DNA of 64,000 nt, taken from Mycolicibacterium sp. P1-18. GTDB lineage: Bacteria; Actinomycetota; Actinomycetes; Mycobacteriales; Mycobacteriaceae. The notes under the pieces are model-generated. The model had not been told where the DNA came from. It ran no database searches and saw only the letters and a program-made list of their open reading frames with translations. The stretch spans positions 1 to 64,000 of the forward strand of contig NZ_NPKR01000011.1 of NCBI RefSeq assembly GCF_008329535.1, in the 5' to 3' direction. Positions 33,170 through 44,500 of the stretch are shown piece by piece (positions within the stretch are counted from its first letter, which is position 1; the number at the start of each line of letters is the position of its first letter). A program made the position numbers and the translations under genes.

Positions 33170-33796
33170 GTGACCGAGCCGGCTCCCGCCCAGCGCCGTT
33201 CGATGCGTCCGCTGTTCCAGACGATCCTGCTCGACGTGGCGCCGCCCCTGGTCGCCTACTACGGGCTGCGGGCGGCCGGTGTCTCGGAGTACGTCGCCCT
33301 GCTGTCGGCAACCGTGCTGTCGGGGGCGCGGGTCGTCTACGGCGTGGTGAAGAGTCGCCGGCTCGATCCCTTCGCCGTCTACCTCCTGCTGACCTTCGGC
33401 CTGAGCCTGGCGGTCGGGCTGGCCACCACCGACCCCACGTCGATCCTCGTCGGCAACACCCTCGTCAACGGCATCGGCGGGCTGATCTTCCTGGGCAGCT
33501 GCGTCGTCGGCACCCCGCTGACCCAGGTGGTCGGGGAACGGTTCCGGCCCGCCGGGGAGGCCGATCCGACGCCGGACGAGGCGCAACGCATTCGTCGCGT
33601 ACACGTTCGGCTCTCGGCGATGTGGGGCGTCGGCCTGCTGGTCGAGGTCGCGATCCGGTTGGTGGTCATCGCGCACCTGTCCGTCGACGCCGCCAACGGC
33701 GTGAACTCGGCGATCACCCTTCCGGTGATCGGTCTGCTGGTGCTGGCCACCGTCGTGGTCAGCCGCCGGGAACAAACCGACCCCACCAAAGGTTGA
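33170..33796 (+). CDS. VC0807-like integral membrane protein
   Basis: 208 residues with six hydrophobic segments and the family features PLFQTILLDVAPPLVAYYGLRAAG at the first helix and an Arg-rich cytoplasmic loop (KSRRLDPF). Proteins of this type are widespread in actinobacteria without assigned function; some belong to a broader group related to intracellular septation protein A. Leaderless GTG start at 33170, 65 bp after the SulP gene. Its transcript probably ends before lon, which has its own ribosome site after a 28-bp gap. Confidence 0.72.
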   Translation: MTEPAPAQRRSMRPLFQTILLDVAPPLVAYYGLRAAGVSEYVALLSATVLSGARVVYGVVKSRRLDPFAVYLLLTFGLSLAVGLATTDPTSILVGNTLVNGIGGLIFLGSCVVGTPLTQVVGERFRPAGEADPTPDEAQRIRRVHVRLSAMWGVGLLVEVAIRLVVIAHLSVDAANGVNSAITLPVIGLLVLATVVVSRREQTDPTKG

Positions 33797-33824
33797 GCGC
33801 ATCAGGCTGAACTTTGGAGGATGG

Positions 33825-36146
<2,322 letters not shown>

Positions 36147-36158
36147 CCGAGGGCACGA

Positions 36159-36190
36159 ACAACGGGGCCGACTACCGTCGGCCCCGTTGT
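36159..36190. terminator. Bidirectional terminator at the end of lon
   Basis: A perfect 14-bp stem ACAACGGGGCCGAC with a TACC loop, 12 bp after the lon stop. The stop codon of the convergent helix-turn-helix gene (36172-36174) lies inside the hairpin, so one structure ends both transcripts. Confidence 0.85.
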
Positions 36191-36570
36191 CGTGTGCTGA
36201 ACCGACGGTGCAGCTGCTGTTTCGACACGCCGAGCAGGTTGCCGATCTCGCCCCAAGAGTAGCCGGCGGTGCGAGCCTCGAGAACCGCGTCGTCATACCG
36301 TTCGCGGGCGTCCGTCAGGGCGTCGCGGGCTTCGGAGAGTCGACGCAAACTGCGCCCGTTCAGCAGTTCGACCAAGACGGAGTCGGGCTCGGCGGGGACG
36401 GCGGAGTAGCCGTCGTCGAAATCGTCGTCGTCGTCGAAATCCTCAAGGCTTCTCGCTTCGTCGGAGTCGGTCGCGTCCAGCACGATTCCGAACTCCTCGG
36501 CCGTGCGACGGCGGATCTCCGCGATCTCGGGGTCGGTGTCCCACCACGGTGTCGGTGCCGGTGTCGTCAC
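36172..36570 (-). CDS. Small protein with acidic linker and sigma-like helix-turn-helix
   Basis: 132 residues. A first conserved-looking segment (PWWDTDPEIAEIRRRTAEEFGIVLD), a very acidic linker (SLEDFDDDDDFDDG), then a helical part ending in AGYSWGEIGNLLGVSKQQLHRRF, which reads as a sigma-70 region 4 or AsnC-like helix-turn-helix with a basic tail. Probably a DNA-binding protein; target unknown. ATG 36570. The DNA just upstream holds the 70-bp repeats. Confidence 0.7.
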   Translation of the reverse strand: MTTPAPTPWWDTDPEIAEIRRRTAEEFGIVLDATDSDEARSLEDFDDDDDFDDGYSAVPAEPDSVLVELLNGRSLRRLSEARDALTDARERYDDAVLEARTAGYSWGEIGNLLGVSKQQLHRRFSTRQRGRR

Positions 36571-36655
36571 GTGCGCAGTATGCGACGCCGGGGTGACACG
36601 ATGAGTGGCTCACGCGCGTCCACCACACCCGCCCCGAAGGGCACCACACCCACAG

Positions 36656-36725
36656 ACCCGTCATCATCCGATGACGAACGTCAACAAAGGATGACGCCCC
36701 CCGCCGCCACACCACCCCAGCAACC
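36656..36725 (+). repeat. 70-bp direct repeat, copy 1
   Basis: Begins ACCCGTCATCATCCGATGAC and ends CACCCCAGCAACC; repeated at 36753-36822 (97 bp period) with few mismatches. Each copy contains CGTCATC-ATCC-GATGACG and TGACG-AA-CGTCA inverted repeats, the form of a regulator-binding site. Confidence 0.88.
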
Positions 36726-36752
36726 GCCAGCCAAACCCCACCACACCCCCAC

Positions 36753-36822
36753 ACCCGTCATCATCCGATGACGAACGTCAACAAAAGATGACGCCCCACA
36801 CCGCCACACCACCCCAGCAACC
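36753..36822 (+). repeat. 70-bp direct repeat, copy 2, upstream of the LLM oxidoreductase
   Basis: Ends 17 bp before ATG 36840, so the duplicated element includes the promoter and leader of the oxidoreductase gene. The inverted repeats inside it could be the operator controlling that gene, present twice. Confidence 0.88.
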
Positions 36823-36839
36823 GATACGGAGACCACCGG

Positions 36840-37862
36840 ATGCCCAGACGCGGAGAACCGTTGCGCAAGCTCGGCTTCCTGACCATCGGCCGGTTCGACG
36901 ACGCCAACCCCGGCCCCGGCATCGAGGAGACCCTGCAGGTCATCGAGCGCGCCGAGGCACTGGGCTTCGACAGCGTCTGGCTGCGCGACCGCCACCTTCA
37001 GCCCGGCATCTCGAGCCCCGTGGCGATCATGGCCGCCGCCAGTCAGCGCACGTCGCGCATCGAGCTGGGCACGGCCGTCATCCCCCTGGGATTGGAGAAC
37101 CCCTTCCGGTTGGCCGAGGATCTGGCCACCGTCGACGTGCTCTCCGGCGGCCGTGTCAATCCCGGTGTGTCCGTGGGCACCCCGATGATGTACGACCACT
37201 ACAAGACCGCGCTCTACCCCGACACCCACGACGTCGAGGACTTCTCCAAGGAGCGGGTGCTGCGGCTGTTGCGCGCTCTGCGCGGTGAGCCGGTCAGCGA
37301 CTTCGAGGGTGTTGTCGGCATCGAGCGCTTCACCCGCCGCGTCCAGCCGCACTCCCCCGGCCTGGCCGACCGGGTCTGGTACGGCGGCGGCCTGGAATCG
37401 GCGAAATGGGCGGGTGCGCAGGGCGTCAACTATCTGACGAGCTCGGTGGTCAGCGCCGAGGGAACCGAATCCCCGGACTTCGCCACGATTCAGGGCGAGC
37501 AGATCGACGCGTACCGGGCAGCTCATCCAAGGCCCGAAAGCGCCCGCGTGTCACAGGGATTGGTCGTCATCCCCACCGATTCGGCGACCGACGACCAGAT
37601 CCGGCGCTACCGGGAGTACGCGGCGAGCCGGTTCGAACGCACGACGTCCCCGCAGGGGCCCAAGAAGATGCTGTTCTCCCCCGACTACGTCGGCAGGTCC
37701 GACGAACTCGCCGACCAACTGTTCGAGCACGCCGGGTTCCAGCGCGCCGACGAGATCGCGTTCGCACTGCCGTTCTCCTTCGACGAGGCCGACTACCGCC
37801 AGATCGTCACCGACCTGGCCGAGAAGCTCGGACCCGCACTGGGGTGGACGCCTGCCGCGTGA
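36840..37862 (+). CDS. LLM class flavin- or F420-dependent oxidoreductase
   Basis: 340 residues, bacterial luciferase-like TIM barrel: KLGFLTIGRF at strand 1, AEALGFDSVWLRDRH, RIELGTAVIPLGLENPFRLAEDLATVDVLSGGRVNPGVSVGTP are the conserved cofactor-binding stretches. Mycobacteria use many such enzymes with F420, so either cofactor is possible. Substrate unknown. A GGAG ribosome site precedes ATG 36840, and two 70-bp operator-like repeats lie upstream. The gene stands alone with its own regulation. Confidence 0.87.
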   Translation: MPRRGEPLRKLGFLTIGRFDDANPGPGIEETLQVIERAEALGFDSVWLRDRHLQPGISSPVAIMAAASQRTSRIELGTAVIPLGLENPFRLAEDLATVDVLSGGRVNPGVSVGTPMMYDHYKTALYPDTHDVEDFSKERVLRLLRALRGEPVSDFEGVVGIERFTRRVQPHSPGLADRVWYGGGLESAKWAGAQGVNYLTSSVVSAEGTESPDFATIQGEQIDAYRAAHPRPESARVSQGLVVIPTDSATDDQIRRYREYAASRFERTTSPQGPKKMLFSPDYVGRSDELADQLFEHAGFQRADEIAFALPFSFDEADYRQIVTDLAEKLGPALGWTPAA

Positions 37863-37892
37863 ATTTCGCCGGACAACGGGTATGACGCCGGC

Positions 37893-38081
37893 ATGAAGTT
37901 CTACCTCGAAGTCGACGTGCCCGAGACCGAAGACGCCCACCTGAAAGTCGCCCGCATCCTGCGCGACGAGGGTGAGGCGATGGTCGACCTCGGCGAGCTG
38001 GTCCCCGGCGACAAACAGGACGTCTACGACACCGCCAACAACCGCGTCGGTTCCTGGTCGGTGGACGCCGTGACCGAGTAA
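37893..38081 (+). CDS. Small hypothetical protein
   Basis: 62 residues, acidic, MKFYLEVDVPETEDAHLKVARILRDEGEAMVDLGELVPGDKQDVYDTANNRVGSWSVDAVTE when split by its obvious parts: a beta strand, a helix and two further strands, suggesting a small alpha/beta fold. Codon use is like its neighbours, and it sits in a run of short same-strand genes. I do not recognise a family. Confidence 0.55.
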   Translation: MKFYLEVDVPETEDAHLKVARILRDEGEAMVDLGELVPGDKQDVYDTANNRVGSWSVDAVTE

Positions 38082-38084
38082 TCT
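38079..38084 (+). promoter_or_regulatory. -10 box of a leaderless promoter for the TfoX-like gene
   Basis: TAATCT, 7 nt before GTG 38092, overlapping the stop codon of the preceding small gene. Confidence 0.45.
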
Positions 38085-38091
38085 CCCGCCC

Positions 38092-38421
38092 GTGGCCTAC
38101 GACGAGGACCTGGCGCATCGCGTCCGGGAACTGCTCGCCGGGACGGGCGTCGAGGAGAAGTCGATGTTCGGCGGCCTGGCCTTCCTGGTCGGCGGCAACA
38201 TGGCCGTGTGCGTGAGCGGTCAGGGCGGGCTGATGGTCCGCGTCCCCGCCGACGAGACCGACGCGCTGCTCGAACGCGCGCACGTGGAACCGATGGTGAT
38301 GGCCGGGCGGGAGACGCGCGGCTGGATCAGGGTGGGCACCGCCGGCCTGACGACCAAGCGTGACCTGCGTGGCTGGGTGGAGCGCGGGATGCGCTACGCC
38401 GAGGACCTCCCCGCCAAGTAG
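38092..38421 (+). CDS. TfoX/Sxy N-terminal domain protein
   Basis: 109 residues: one TfoX N-terminal domain with VEEKSMFGGLAFLVGGNMAVCV, the family motif, and a C-terminal segment MAGRETRGWIRVGTAGL. In gamma-proteobacteria full TfoX regulates competence; single-domain actinobacterial versions have no proven role. GTG start at 38092 preceded by a leaderless -10. It belongs to a run of small genes with DNA-repair-like products. Confidence 0.83.
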   Translation: MAYDEDLAHRVRELLAGTGVEEKSMFGGLAFLVGGNMAVCVSGQGGLMVRVPADETDALLERAHVEPMVMAGRETRGWIRVGTAGLTTKRDLRGWVERGMRYAEDLPAK

Positions 38422-38459
38422 CGGCGTTTGCCACCCCCGTCCCCGGGTATGCCCGCGCC

Positions 38460-39107
38460 ATGGCGCACAACGACTCTCGCCGCGGCGACATCGCCACGCG
38501 GCTGCTGAAGGAGGCGGGCACCACCTACGCCCGCGAGGCGGGCATCACGCTCAAGGACACCCCGATGCCGCTGTTCGAGCTGCTCGTCCTCTGCATGCTG
38601 GCCAGCAAGCCCATCGACGCGGGCATCGCCGTCGCCGCGGCCCGCGAGGTGTTCCACGCCGGCCTGCGCACGCCGGAGGCCGTCCGCGGCGCCGACCGCC
38701 AGACCATGATCGACGCCTTTGGGCGCGCCGGGTACGCCCGCTACGACGAGAGTTCGGCCACCCGGCTGTCGGAGATGGCGCAGACCGTTCACGACGAGTA
38801 CGGCGACGACCTGCGCAAGCTCGCCGACGCCGCCGACGGGGATACCGCCGCGGCCGCCAAGCTGCTGCAGCAGTTCAAGGGCATCGGGGCGACCGGGTCC
38901 GACATCTTCCTCCGCGAGGTGCAGGACACCTGGACGTGGGTGCGGCCCTACTACGACGAGCGCGCGCGCGACGCCGCCAAAGCGCTTGGGCTGCCGACCG
39001 ATCCGCACGAGCTGAGCACGCTCGCCGACGGTGGGGACGCCGCACTGGCCGCGGCGCTGGTGCGGGCGTCGCTCGACGACGACCTGCGCGCCGCCGTGGC
39101 CGGCTGA
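38460..39107 (+). CDS. Helix-hairpin-helix (HhH-GPD-like) endonuclease/glycosylase-fold protein
   Basis: 215 residues, helical. PLFELLVLCMLASKPIDAGIAVAAAREVF and the later hairpin LLQQFKGIGATGSDIFLREVQ follow the endonuclease III/HhH-GPD arrangement. The catalytic Lys/Asp of active glycosylases is not obvious, and the Fe-S cysteines are absent, so enzymatic activity is unproven. It is followed 7 bp later by a DUF72 gene. Probably involved in base-damage handling or DNA binding. Confidence 0.75.
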   Translation: MAHNDSRRGDIATRLLKEAGTTYAREAGITLKDTPMPLFELLVLCMLASKPIDAGIAVAAAREVFHAGLRTPEAVRGADRQTMIDAFGRAGYARYDESSATRLSEMAQTVHDEYGDDLRKLADAADGDTAAAAKLLQQFKGIGATGSDIFLREVQDTWTWVRPYYDERARDAAKALGLPTDPHELSTLADGGDAALAAALVRASLDDDLRAAVAG

Positions 39108-39114
39108 ACCCTCG

Positions 39115-39840
39115 ATGTCCGTCCGGATCGGCACGTCGGGCTGGTCCTACGACCACTGGGACGACGTGCTCTACCGCCCCGGCCTCCCCGTCGCCCGACG
39201 GCTGGCCCGCTACGTCGAGGTGTTCGACACCGTCGAACTCAACGCGAGCTTCTACCGCTGGCCCAAGGACGCGACCTTCGCCGGTTGGCGCGAACGGCTG
39301 CCCGAGGGCTTCACGATGGCGGTCAAGGTGCACCGCGGACTCAGCCACTTCCGTCGGTTGGGGACGCCCGAGGAGTGGATCGACCGGATCCGGCGCTGCT
39401 GGGACGCCCTCGGCGACAAGCACGAGGCCATGTTGATCCAGTTGCACCCGCAGATGGCGCGCGACGACGGCCGCCTCGACGCGTTCCTGCGGCAGGTCCC
39501 GCGCGACATCCGGGTGGCCCTGGAACTGCGCCATCCCTCGTGGGACGCCGAACCGGTCTACGCACTGCTCGAGACCTACGGCGCCGCCTACGTGGTGATG
39601 AGCGGAGCCAACCTGCCGTGCGTGCTGCGGGCGACCTCCAAACTGGTCTACGTCCGCCTGCACGGTCCGCACGCCGACAGCCTCTACGACGGGTCCTACT
39701 CCGAGGACGATCTTCGCTGGTGGGCCGAGCGCATCGGGCAGTGGCGGGAGCAGAACCGGCACGTCGTCGTCTACTTCAACAACGATCTGGGCGGGCACGC
39801 CGTGCGCAATGCGACGCGGCTGCGCGAGCTGCTGATCTGA
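39115..39840 (+). CDS. DUF72 (YecE-like) family protein
   Basis: 241 residues, TIM-barrel DUF72 family: VRIGTSGWSYDHWDDVLY at the start, VELNASFYRWP, LQLHPQ-type strand MLIQLHPQM, YVRLHGP and a final YFNNDLGGHAV. The family has been linked to DNA repair or nucleotide processing only by context. ATG 39115 chosen since the family motif begins at residue 3. Likely transcribed with the HhH gene. Confidence 0.87.
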   Translation: MSVRIGTSGWSYDHWDDVLYRPGLPVARRLARYVEVFDTVELNASFYRWPKDATFAGWRERLPEGFTMAVKVHRGLSHFRRLGTPEEWIDRIRRCWDALGDKHEAMLIQLHPQMARDDGRLDAFLRQVPRDIRVALELRHPSWDAEPVYALLETYGAAYVVMSGANLPCVLRATSKLVYVRLHGPHADSLYDGSYSEDDLRWWAERIGQWREQNRHVVVYFNNDLGGHAVRNATRLRELLI

Positions 39841-39898
39841 CCGCCGCTCGGCGCGTAGGACAGAATGGGTGCGAGACGACGACGGTGCAGGGGGTCGG

Positions 39899-40939
39899 GT
39901 GAGTTCAGCGACATGCGGGCAACCGCTGTCGTCGACGCACCTCCCCGCCGACCAAGTGGTCCGGCTCGCCGGCGTCACCGCGGACCAACTCGCGGTGGGT
40001 CTGGACCCGCTGCCCGACGGGTCGCCCGTGGTGGTCCGGCACCGGCTCCCGACCGAGGTGTCGTCGGCCCAGGACGTGGTGGACGACGTTCTGCGCCGCC
40101 TCGAGACCATCGCGATCGAGCTCTTCCCGGCCTGGTTGCCGGCCGCCGCCGCCGTCGACTCCACCAGTGACTTCGACCGCCGCATCGTGCGGGACATCGC
40201 CCACCGGCAGGCCGCCGACACCGCCCACTTCGGACCGTTCCTCGCCGACCTCGCCGAGGCGGCCCTTCGGGACGGGCCCGCCGAGCGGCGCTTCGATCGC
40301 GACGTCCGCGCCCGCGGGCTGACCAGGGTCCTCGCCGACAGCTACGGCCGCGACGGCGTCTCGCTGCTGATCGGGGAGAGCGGGCCGCCCACCGACGACG
40401 GTCAGCGGCGCGCGGCCCTGGCGTTGGACTGGCTGGCCGACCACGGTGTCGGAACCTGGCTCATCGCAGGCGTTCTGCCGCTCGTCGACCGCTACCCGAC
40501 CTGGCAGTTGGCCGTCCCCGCCTATCTGGAGGCGCTGTCGCCCGACGCGCCGCCGGCACCCGTCGACTATCCGGCACTGGCCGGTCTGCCGCATCCGGCC
40601 AGCGCCGCGGAGCAGGCCCTCGAGCGACGGCTGGCCCGGTGCGCCTGGGCAGTCGGGCGCACCTGGAATCAGCAGTACAGCGGCGGTTCGCTGGTGCCAC
40701 CGATCCGGGTGGATCTGATGTGGCCGGCCGAACGGTGCGTGGTGGAGATCGACGGACCGGACCACCGTGGCAGTCTCAAGTACGCCGCCGATCGACGGCG
40801 GGACAACGGCTTGACCCTCGACGGCTTCGCCGTGCTGCGCTTCACCAACGACGAGATCGACGACGATCCCGCTCGGGTACTGGGCGTCATCGAAGCCCTG
40901 TTGTCGAAGAAGAGAACCAACGAAGGGAATCCGAGTTGA
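39899..40939 (+). CDS. PD-(D/E)xK (DUF559/Vsr-like) nuclease-domain protein, first gene of a three-gene system
   Basis: 346 residues from GTG 39899 (AGGGGG upstream; GTG 39869 possible). Residues 1 to about 230 match nothing I recognise. The C-terminal 80 residues are a Vsr/DUF559-type nuclease core: D272 in IRVDLMW, E283 and D285 in VVEIDGPDH, then DRRRDNGLTLDGFAVLRFTNDEI. All acidic residues needed for metal-dependent DNA cleavage are kept. The next gene starts on its stop codon (TTGA), and that gene in turn abuts the ATPase gene, so the three are one unit. Possible role: DNA nicking or cleavage directed by the ATPase. Confidence 0.8.
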   Translation: MSSATCGQPLSSTHLPADQVVRLAGVTADQLAVGLDPLPDGSPVVVRHRLPTEVSSAQDVVDDVLRRLETIAIELFPAWLPAAAAVDSTSDFDRRIVRDIAHRQAADTAHFGPFLADLAEAALRDGPAERRFDRDVRARGLTRVLADSYGRDGVSLLIGESGPPTDDGQRRAALALDWLADHGVGTWLIAGVLPLVDRYPTWQLAVPAYLEALSPDAPPAPVDYPALAGLPHPASAAEQALERRLARCAWAVGRTWNQQYSGGSLVPPIRVDLMWPAERCVVEIDGPDHRGSLKYAADRRRDNGLTLDGFAVLRFTNDEIDDDPARVLGVIEALLSKKRTNEGNPS

Positions 40940-41556
40940 GCGTCGCCCCCGATGAACTCACCGGCACCGAACAGGCCGTGCTGTTGGTTCTGATGGCCCA
41001 AGCGCGGCCCGTTCGCAACCCCGAACTCGCCGTCCTGGGCCCGAAGTTGGACAAGCCGAACCGGGAGCGCCTCGTCGAGAAGGGCCTGGTCGAGATCACC
41101 GCCACGAAGCCGGCGATCACGCTGGACCTGACCGACCGGGGCTGGGCGACGTGCGCGGCCATCATCGGCACCCAGGCACCCGAGCGCACCTCCGGTCCAG
41201 GCAAGGCGCTCTACACGGTGCTCGGCGCGTTGCGCCGCTACCTCGACCGGGAGAACCTCGCCCCCGCCGACGTCTTCGTCGTACTGGACGACGAGGTCGA
41301 CGTCGAGACCCAGGTTCGGGCCGCCTACGTCAAGCTGGCGGCGCGCGCCGGCGGCTGGGTGGACCTGGTGCGACTGCGCGCGGAACTGCCCGACGTGTCG
41401 AGGTCCGAGTTGGACGAGGCGCTGACGCAGATGCAACGCACACCGGACGTCAGCCTCATCCCCGAGGAGAACCAGAAGACCCTGACCGACGAGGACCACG
41501 CCGCCGCGATCGACGTCGGCAACCGGGCCCGGCACCTGATCGCGATCGAGTCGTGA
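40936..41556 (+). CDS. Winged-helix-like partner protein, second gene of the three-gene system
   Basis: 206 residues from TTG 40936, which overlaps the nuclease stop and has GAAGGGA 9-10 nt upstream. The first 75 residues (ELTGTEQAVLLVLMAQARPVRNPELAVLGPKLDKPNRERLVEKGLVEI ... LDLTDRGW) read as a winged helix; a second similar unit lies at about 125-185 (GGWVDLVRLRAELPDVSRSELDEALTQMQRTPDVSLIPEENQKTLTDEDHAAA), like the small DNA-binding subunits seen beside ATPases. Its stop overlaps the next start by 1 base (TGATG). No family recognised; likely a DNA- or protein-docking adaptor. Confidence 0.68.
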   Translation: MSVAPDELTGTEQAVLLVLMAQARPVRNPELAVLGPKLDKPNRERLVEKGLVEITATKPAITLDLTDRGWATCAAIIGTQAPERTSGPGKALYTVLGALRRYLDRENLAPADVFVVLDDEVDVETQVRAAYVKLAARAGGWVDLVRLRAELPDVSRSELDEALTQMQRTPDVSLIPEENQKTLTDEDHAAAIDVGNRARHLIAIES

Positions 41557-44500
41557 TGGATCCCCAGGCCCGCGACGCCCTGAAGTCCCTTCGCCTGTCG
41601 TTCGCGCCGTCGGCCGACGACCTGTGGCACGCCCAGGGCGCCTTCCACGTGCCCGGCGTCCACGACAGGGCACTCGAGCAGGTGATGGACGCCTTCGCCG
41701 ACGCCGAGCGGCACCCGGAGTCGAGCCCGCTGGGCGTCGTCGTCCGCGGCACCGCCGGTTCCGGCAAGACGCATCTGCTGGGTCAGGTCCGGGAGCGGGT
41801 GCAGTCGGCCGGTGGGTTCTTCTTCCTGTTGCAGCTTCTCGACGCGACGAGCTTCTGGGAGTCGACGCGGAGCAGCATCCTCGAAAGCCTCGGTCGGCCG
41901 GCGCAGAACCGCGAGACGCAACTCAAGGAGTTGCTGTGGCAGCTGGCGTCGGTGGCCCACGTGTCGCGCGCCGACCGCCGGGCCGTCTCCGGCGAGGACG
42001 AACTGACACCCGAGGTGCTCGACGCCTTCGTCAACGCGCTGCACAAGGCGGCACCGCAGACGGTCCGCCAAACGCAGCACACCCTGCGCGCCCTGACCCT
42101 GCTGGGCGCCGACGACCTCGGCGTCCAGGACATCGGGCAGGCCTACCTCAACTCCGCCGAGGACGTCGACGACACGGGCCGCAGGCACTGGGCGATCGGG
42201 GTGTCCACGTTGACACCGCAGGAGTGCGTGCGGGACATCTCCCGCCTGGTCGCCCTCGCCGGGCCGTCGGTGATGGCCATCGACCAGATCGACACCCTGC
42301 TCGCGCAGTCCGCCACGTCGACGGCGGCCCGCGACGACGGCACCACGGACAACCGTGACCTGGAGCACGTCGCGCACGGGCTCATGTCGATCCGGGAGAC
42401 GATGCGCCGCACCGCAGAGGTGGTCGCCTGCCTGCCTTCGGTGTGGGAGTCGATCAGGTCGAGGGCGACGGCCACGGTGGCGGACCGATTCCGCGAGACG
42501 GCGCCCCTGAAGGAATTGCCGAACGCCGACATCGGCCGGGCGATCCTGGAACGCCGGTTCACCGCGAGCTATCGCGCGGTCGACTTCACTCCGCCGTATC
42601 CGAGTTGGCCGATCCTGCCGTCGGCGTTCGACGACGCTCCCGCCTACACCCCTCGTCGGCTCCTCCAGCGCGCCGACGCCCACGTCCGCGCCTGCCTGGA
42701 CCGCGGTGTGGTCGACGAACTCGCGCACCTCGGCGAGTCCACCGAAGCGACGCCGCGGGACACCGGCGAACCACCGCCGCAGACGCCCGATCTCGACCGC
42801 CGGTTCGCCGACTACCGACGTCGTGCGGTCGGAGCGGCGGCGCTGGACCCCGAGGGCGAGGACACCACGCTGCCCGCCCTGCTGTCGGCGGCGCTGGACG
42901 CGTGGATCACCGAGCGCGGCGACGCCGAGCAGACATTTCAGCTCGACCCACCGCCGGGCAAGCAGGTACGCCTGCACGGCCGGCTCAGGCAGAGCCTCGA
43001 CACCGCCACCGACGACGAACGGCACTGGGCGTTTCGGGCCATCGCGAGCCCGAATGCGATCGCGGTGCAGAACCGGATCAGGAACGCCTGTGTCGCAGCA
43101 GGTTTCGGCAACAACCTGGACAAGCGTCGGTTGTTCCTGCTCCGCAACACCCCGTGGCCGGGCGGCGCCAAGACCGCGGAGGTGGTGAGCTCGTTCGAGG
43201 AGTCCGGTGGCCGGACGATCGCGCTCTCGGACGACGATCTCCGGACGCTGTCCGCGCTGCGCGACCTTCTCGACGACGACGATGCGGACCTGGTGGATTG
43301 GCTGCGGGCGCGCAAGCCGGCCCACGGGCTGGCGTTCCTGCGGGATGCGCTTGGCGACGAGGCGGGCCCCGACTCGGCCGAGATACCAGAGCCCGCAACG
43401 GATTCGGAGACCGAACCCGAACCCGAACCTGCGCGGGAACCGGCACCGTGGGCGAAGCGGTCGTCGACGGCCACCCCGGTCGAGCAGGTCGAGCCGGTCA
43501 GCGCCACGGCCATCCCGCTGGGCGTCGACGACGTCACGGGACGACCGCTCGGCATCGAGTTGCTCGCCCTGCGCAAGCACACCGCCATCTTCGCAGGATC
43601 GGGATCGGGCAAGACGGTGTTGATCCGCCGCCTCGTCGAGGAGTGCGCGCTGCGTGGCGTGTCGTCGATCGTGCTGGATCCCAACAACGATCTGGCGCGG
43701 CTCGGCGTGCCGTGGACCGAACACCCCAGCGGCTGGCGGGCGTCCGACTCAGCGCTGGCCGCGGACTACTTCGACAACACCGAGGTGGTGGTGTGGACGC
43801 CTCGCCGCTCCGCCGGACGACCGCTGTCCTTCCAGCCGCTGCCCGACTTCGCCAGCGTCGTCGACGACCACGACGAGTTCAACGAGGCTGTCGAATCTGC
43901 GTTCGCCGCAATGGAACCGCATGCTCACCTCGCGGGCAAGACCCCCAAGGCGAACCAATCGCGGGCGGTGCTTCGCGAGGCGCTGCAATGGTACGGTCGA
44001 CGGCCGTCGCCCACGCTGACCGGATTCCTCGGCGCACTCGCCGACCTTCCCGACGGCGTGAGCGTCATCGCGAATGCCCGTGACCGGGGGGCCGAGTTGA
44101 GCCAGAACCTGCGGGCCGCCATGGTCAACGACCCGATGTTCGGCGGTGCCGGCACCCCCGCCGACCCGGGATCGCTGTTGACGCCGTCGGAGGGCTACCG
44201 CGCCAGGGTGTCGGTGATCAGCATGGTGGGACTCTCCGACGGCACCCAGCGCGAAGGGTTCGTGAACCAATTGCAGATGGCGTTGTTCGCCTGGATCAAA
44301 CGCAACCCGGCGGGTGATCGCCCGCTGGGTGGTCTGCTGGTGATGGACGAGGCGCAGAACTTCGCCCCCTCGGGCCGCACCACGGTGGCAACGCGCAGCA
44401 CGTTGGCGCTGTCGTCGCAGGCCCGCAAGTACGGCCTGGGGTTGGTGTACGCCACCCAGGCGCCCCGGGGACTCAACCCGAACATTCCCGGCAACGCGGC

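Noticed and set aside
36656..36822. Possible CRISPR array
   Set aside because: Only two 70-bp copies with a 27-bp gap, too long and too few for CRISPR repeats, and no cas genes nearby; better explained as a duplicated promoter element.
41325..43724. A 799-codon open frame antisense to the dual ATPase gene
   Set aside because: Composition is rich in Arg, Gly, His and Asp without domain, the typical mirror image of GC-rich coding DNA; the plus-strand protein has clear ATPase motifs.
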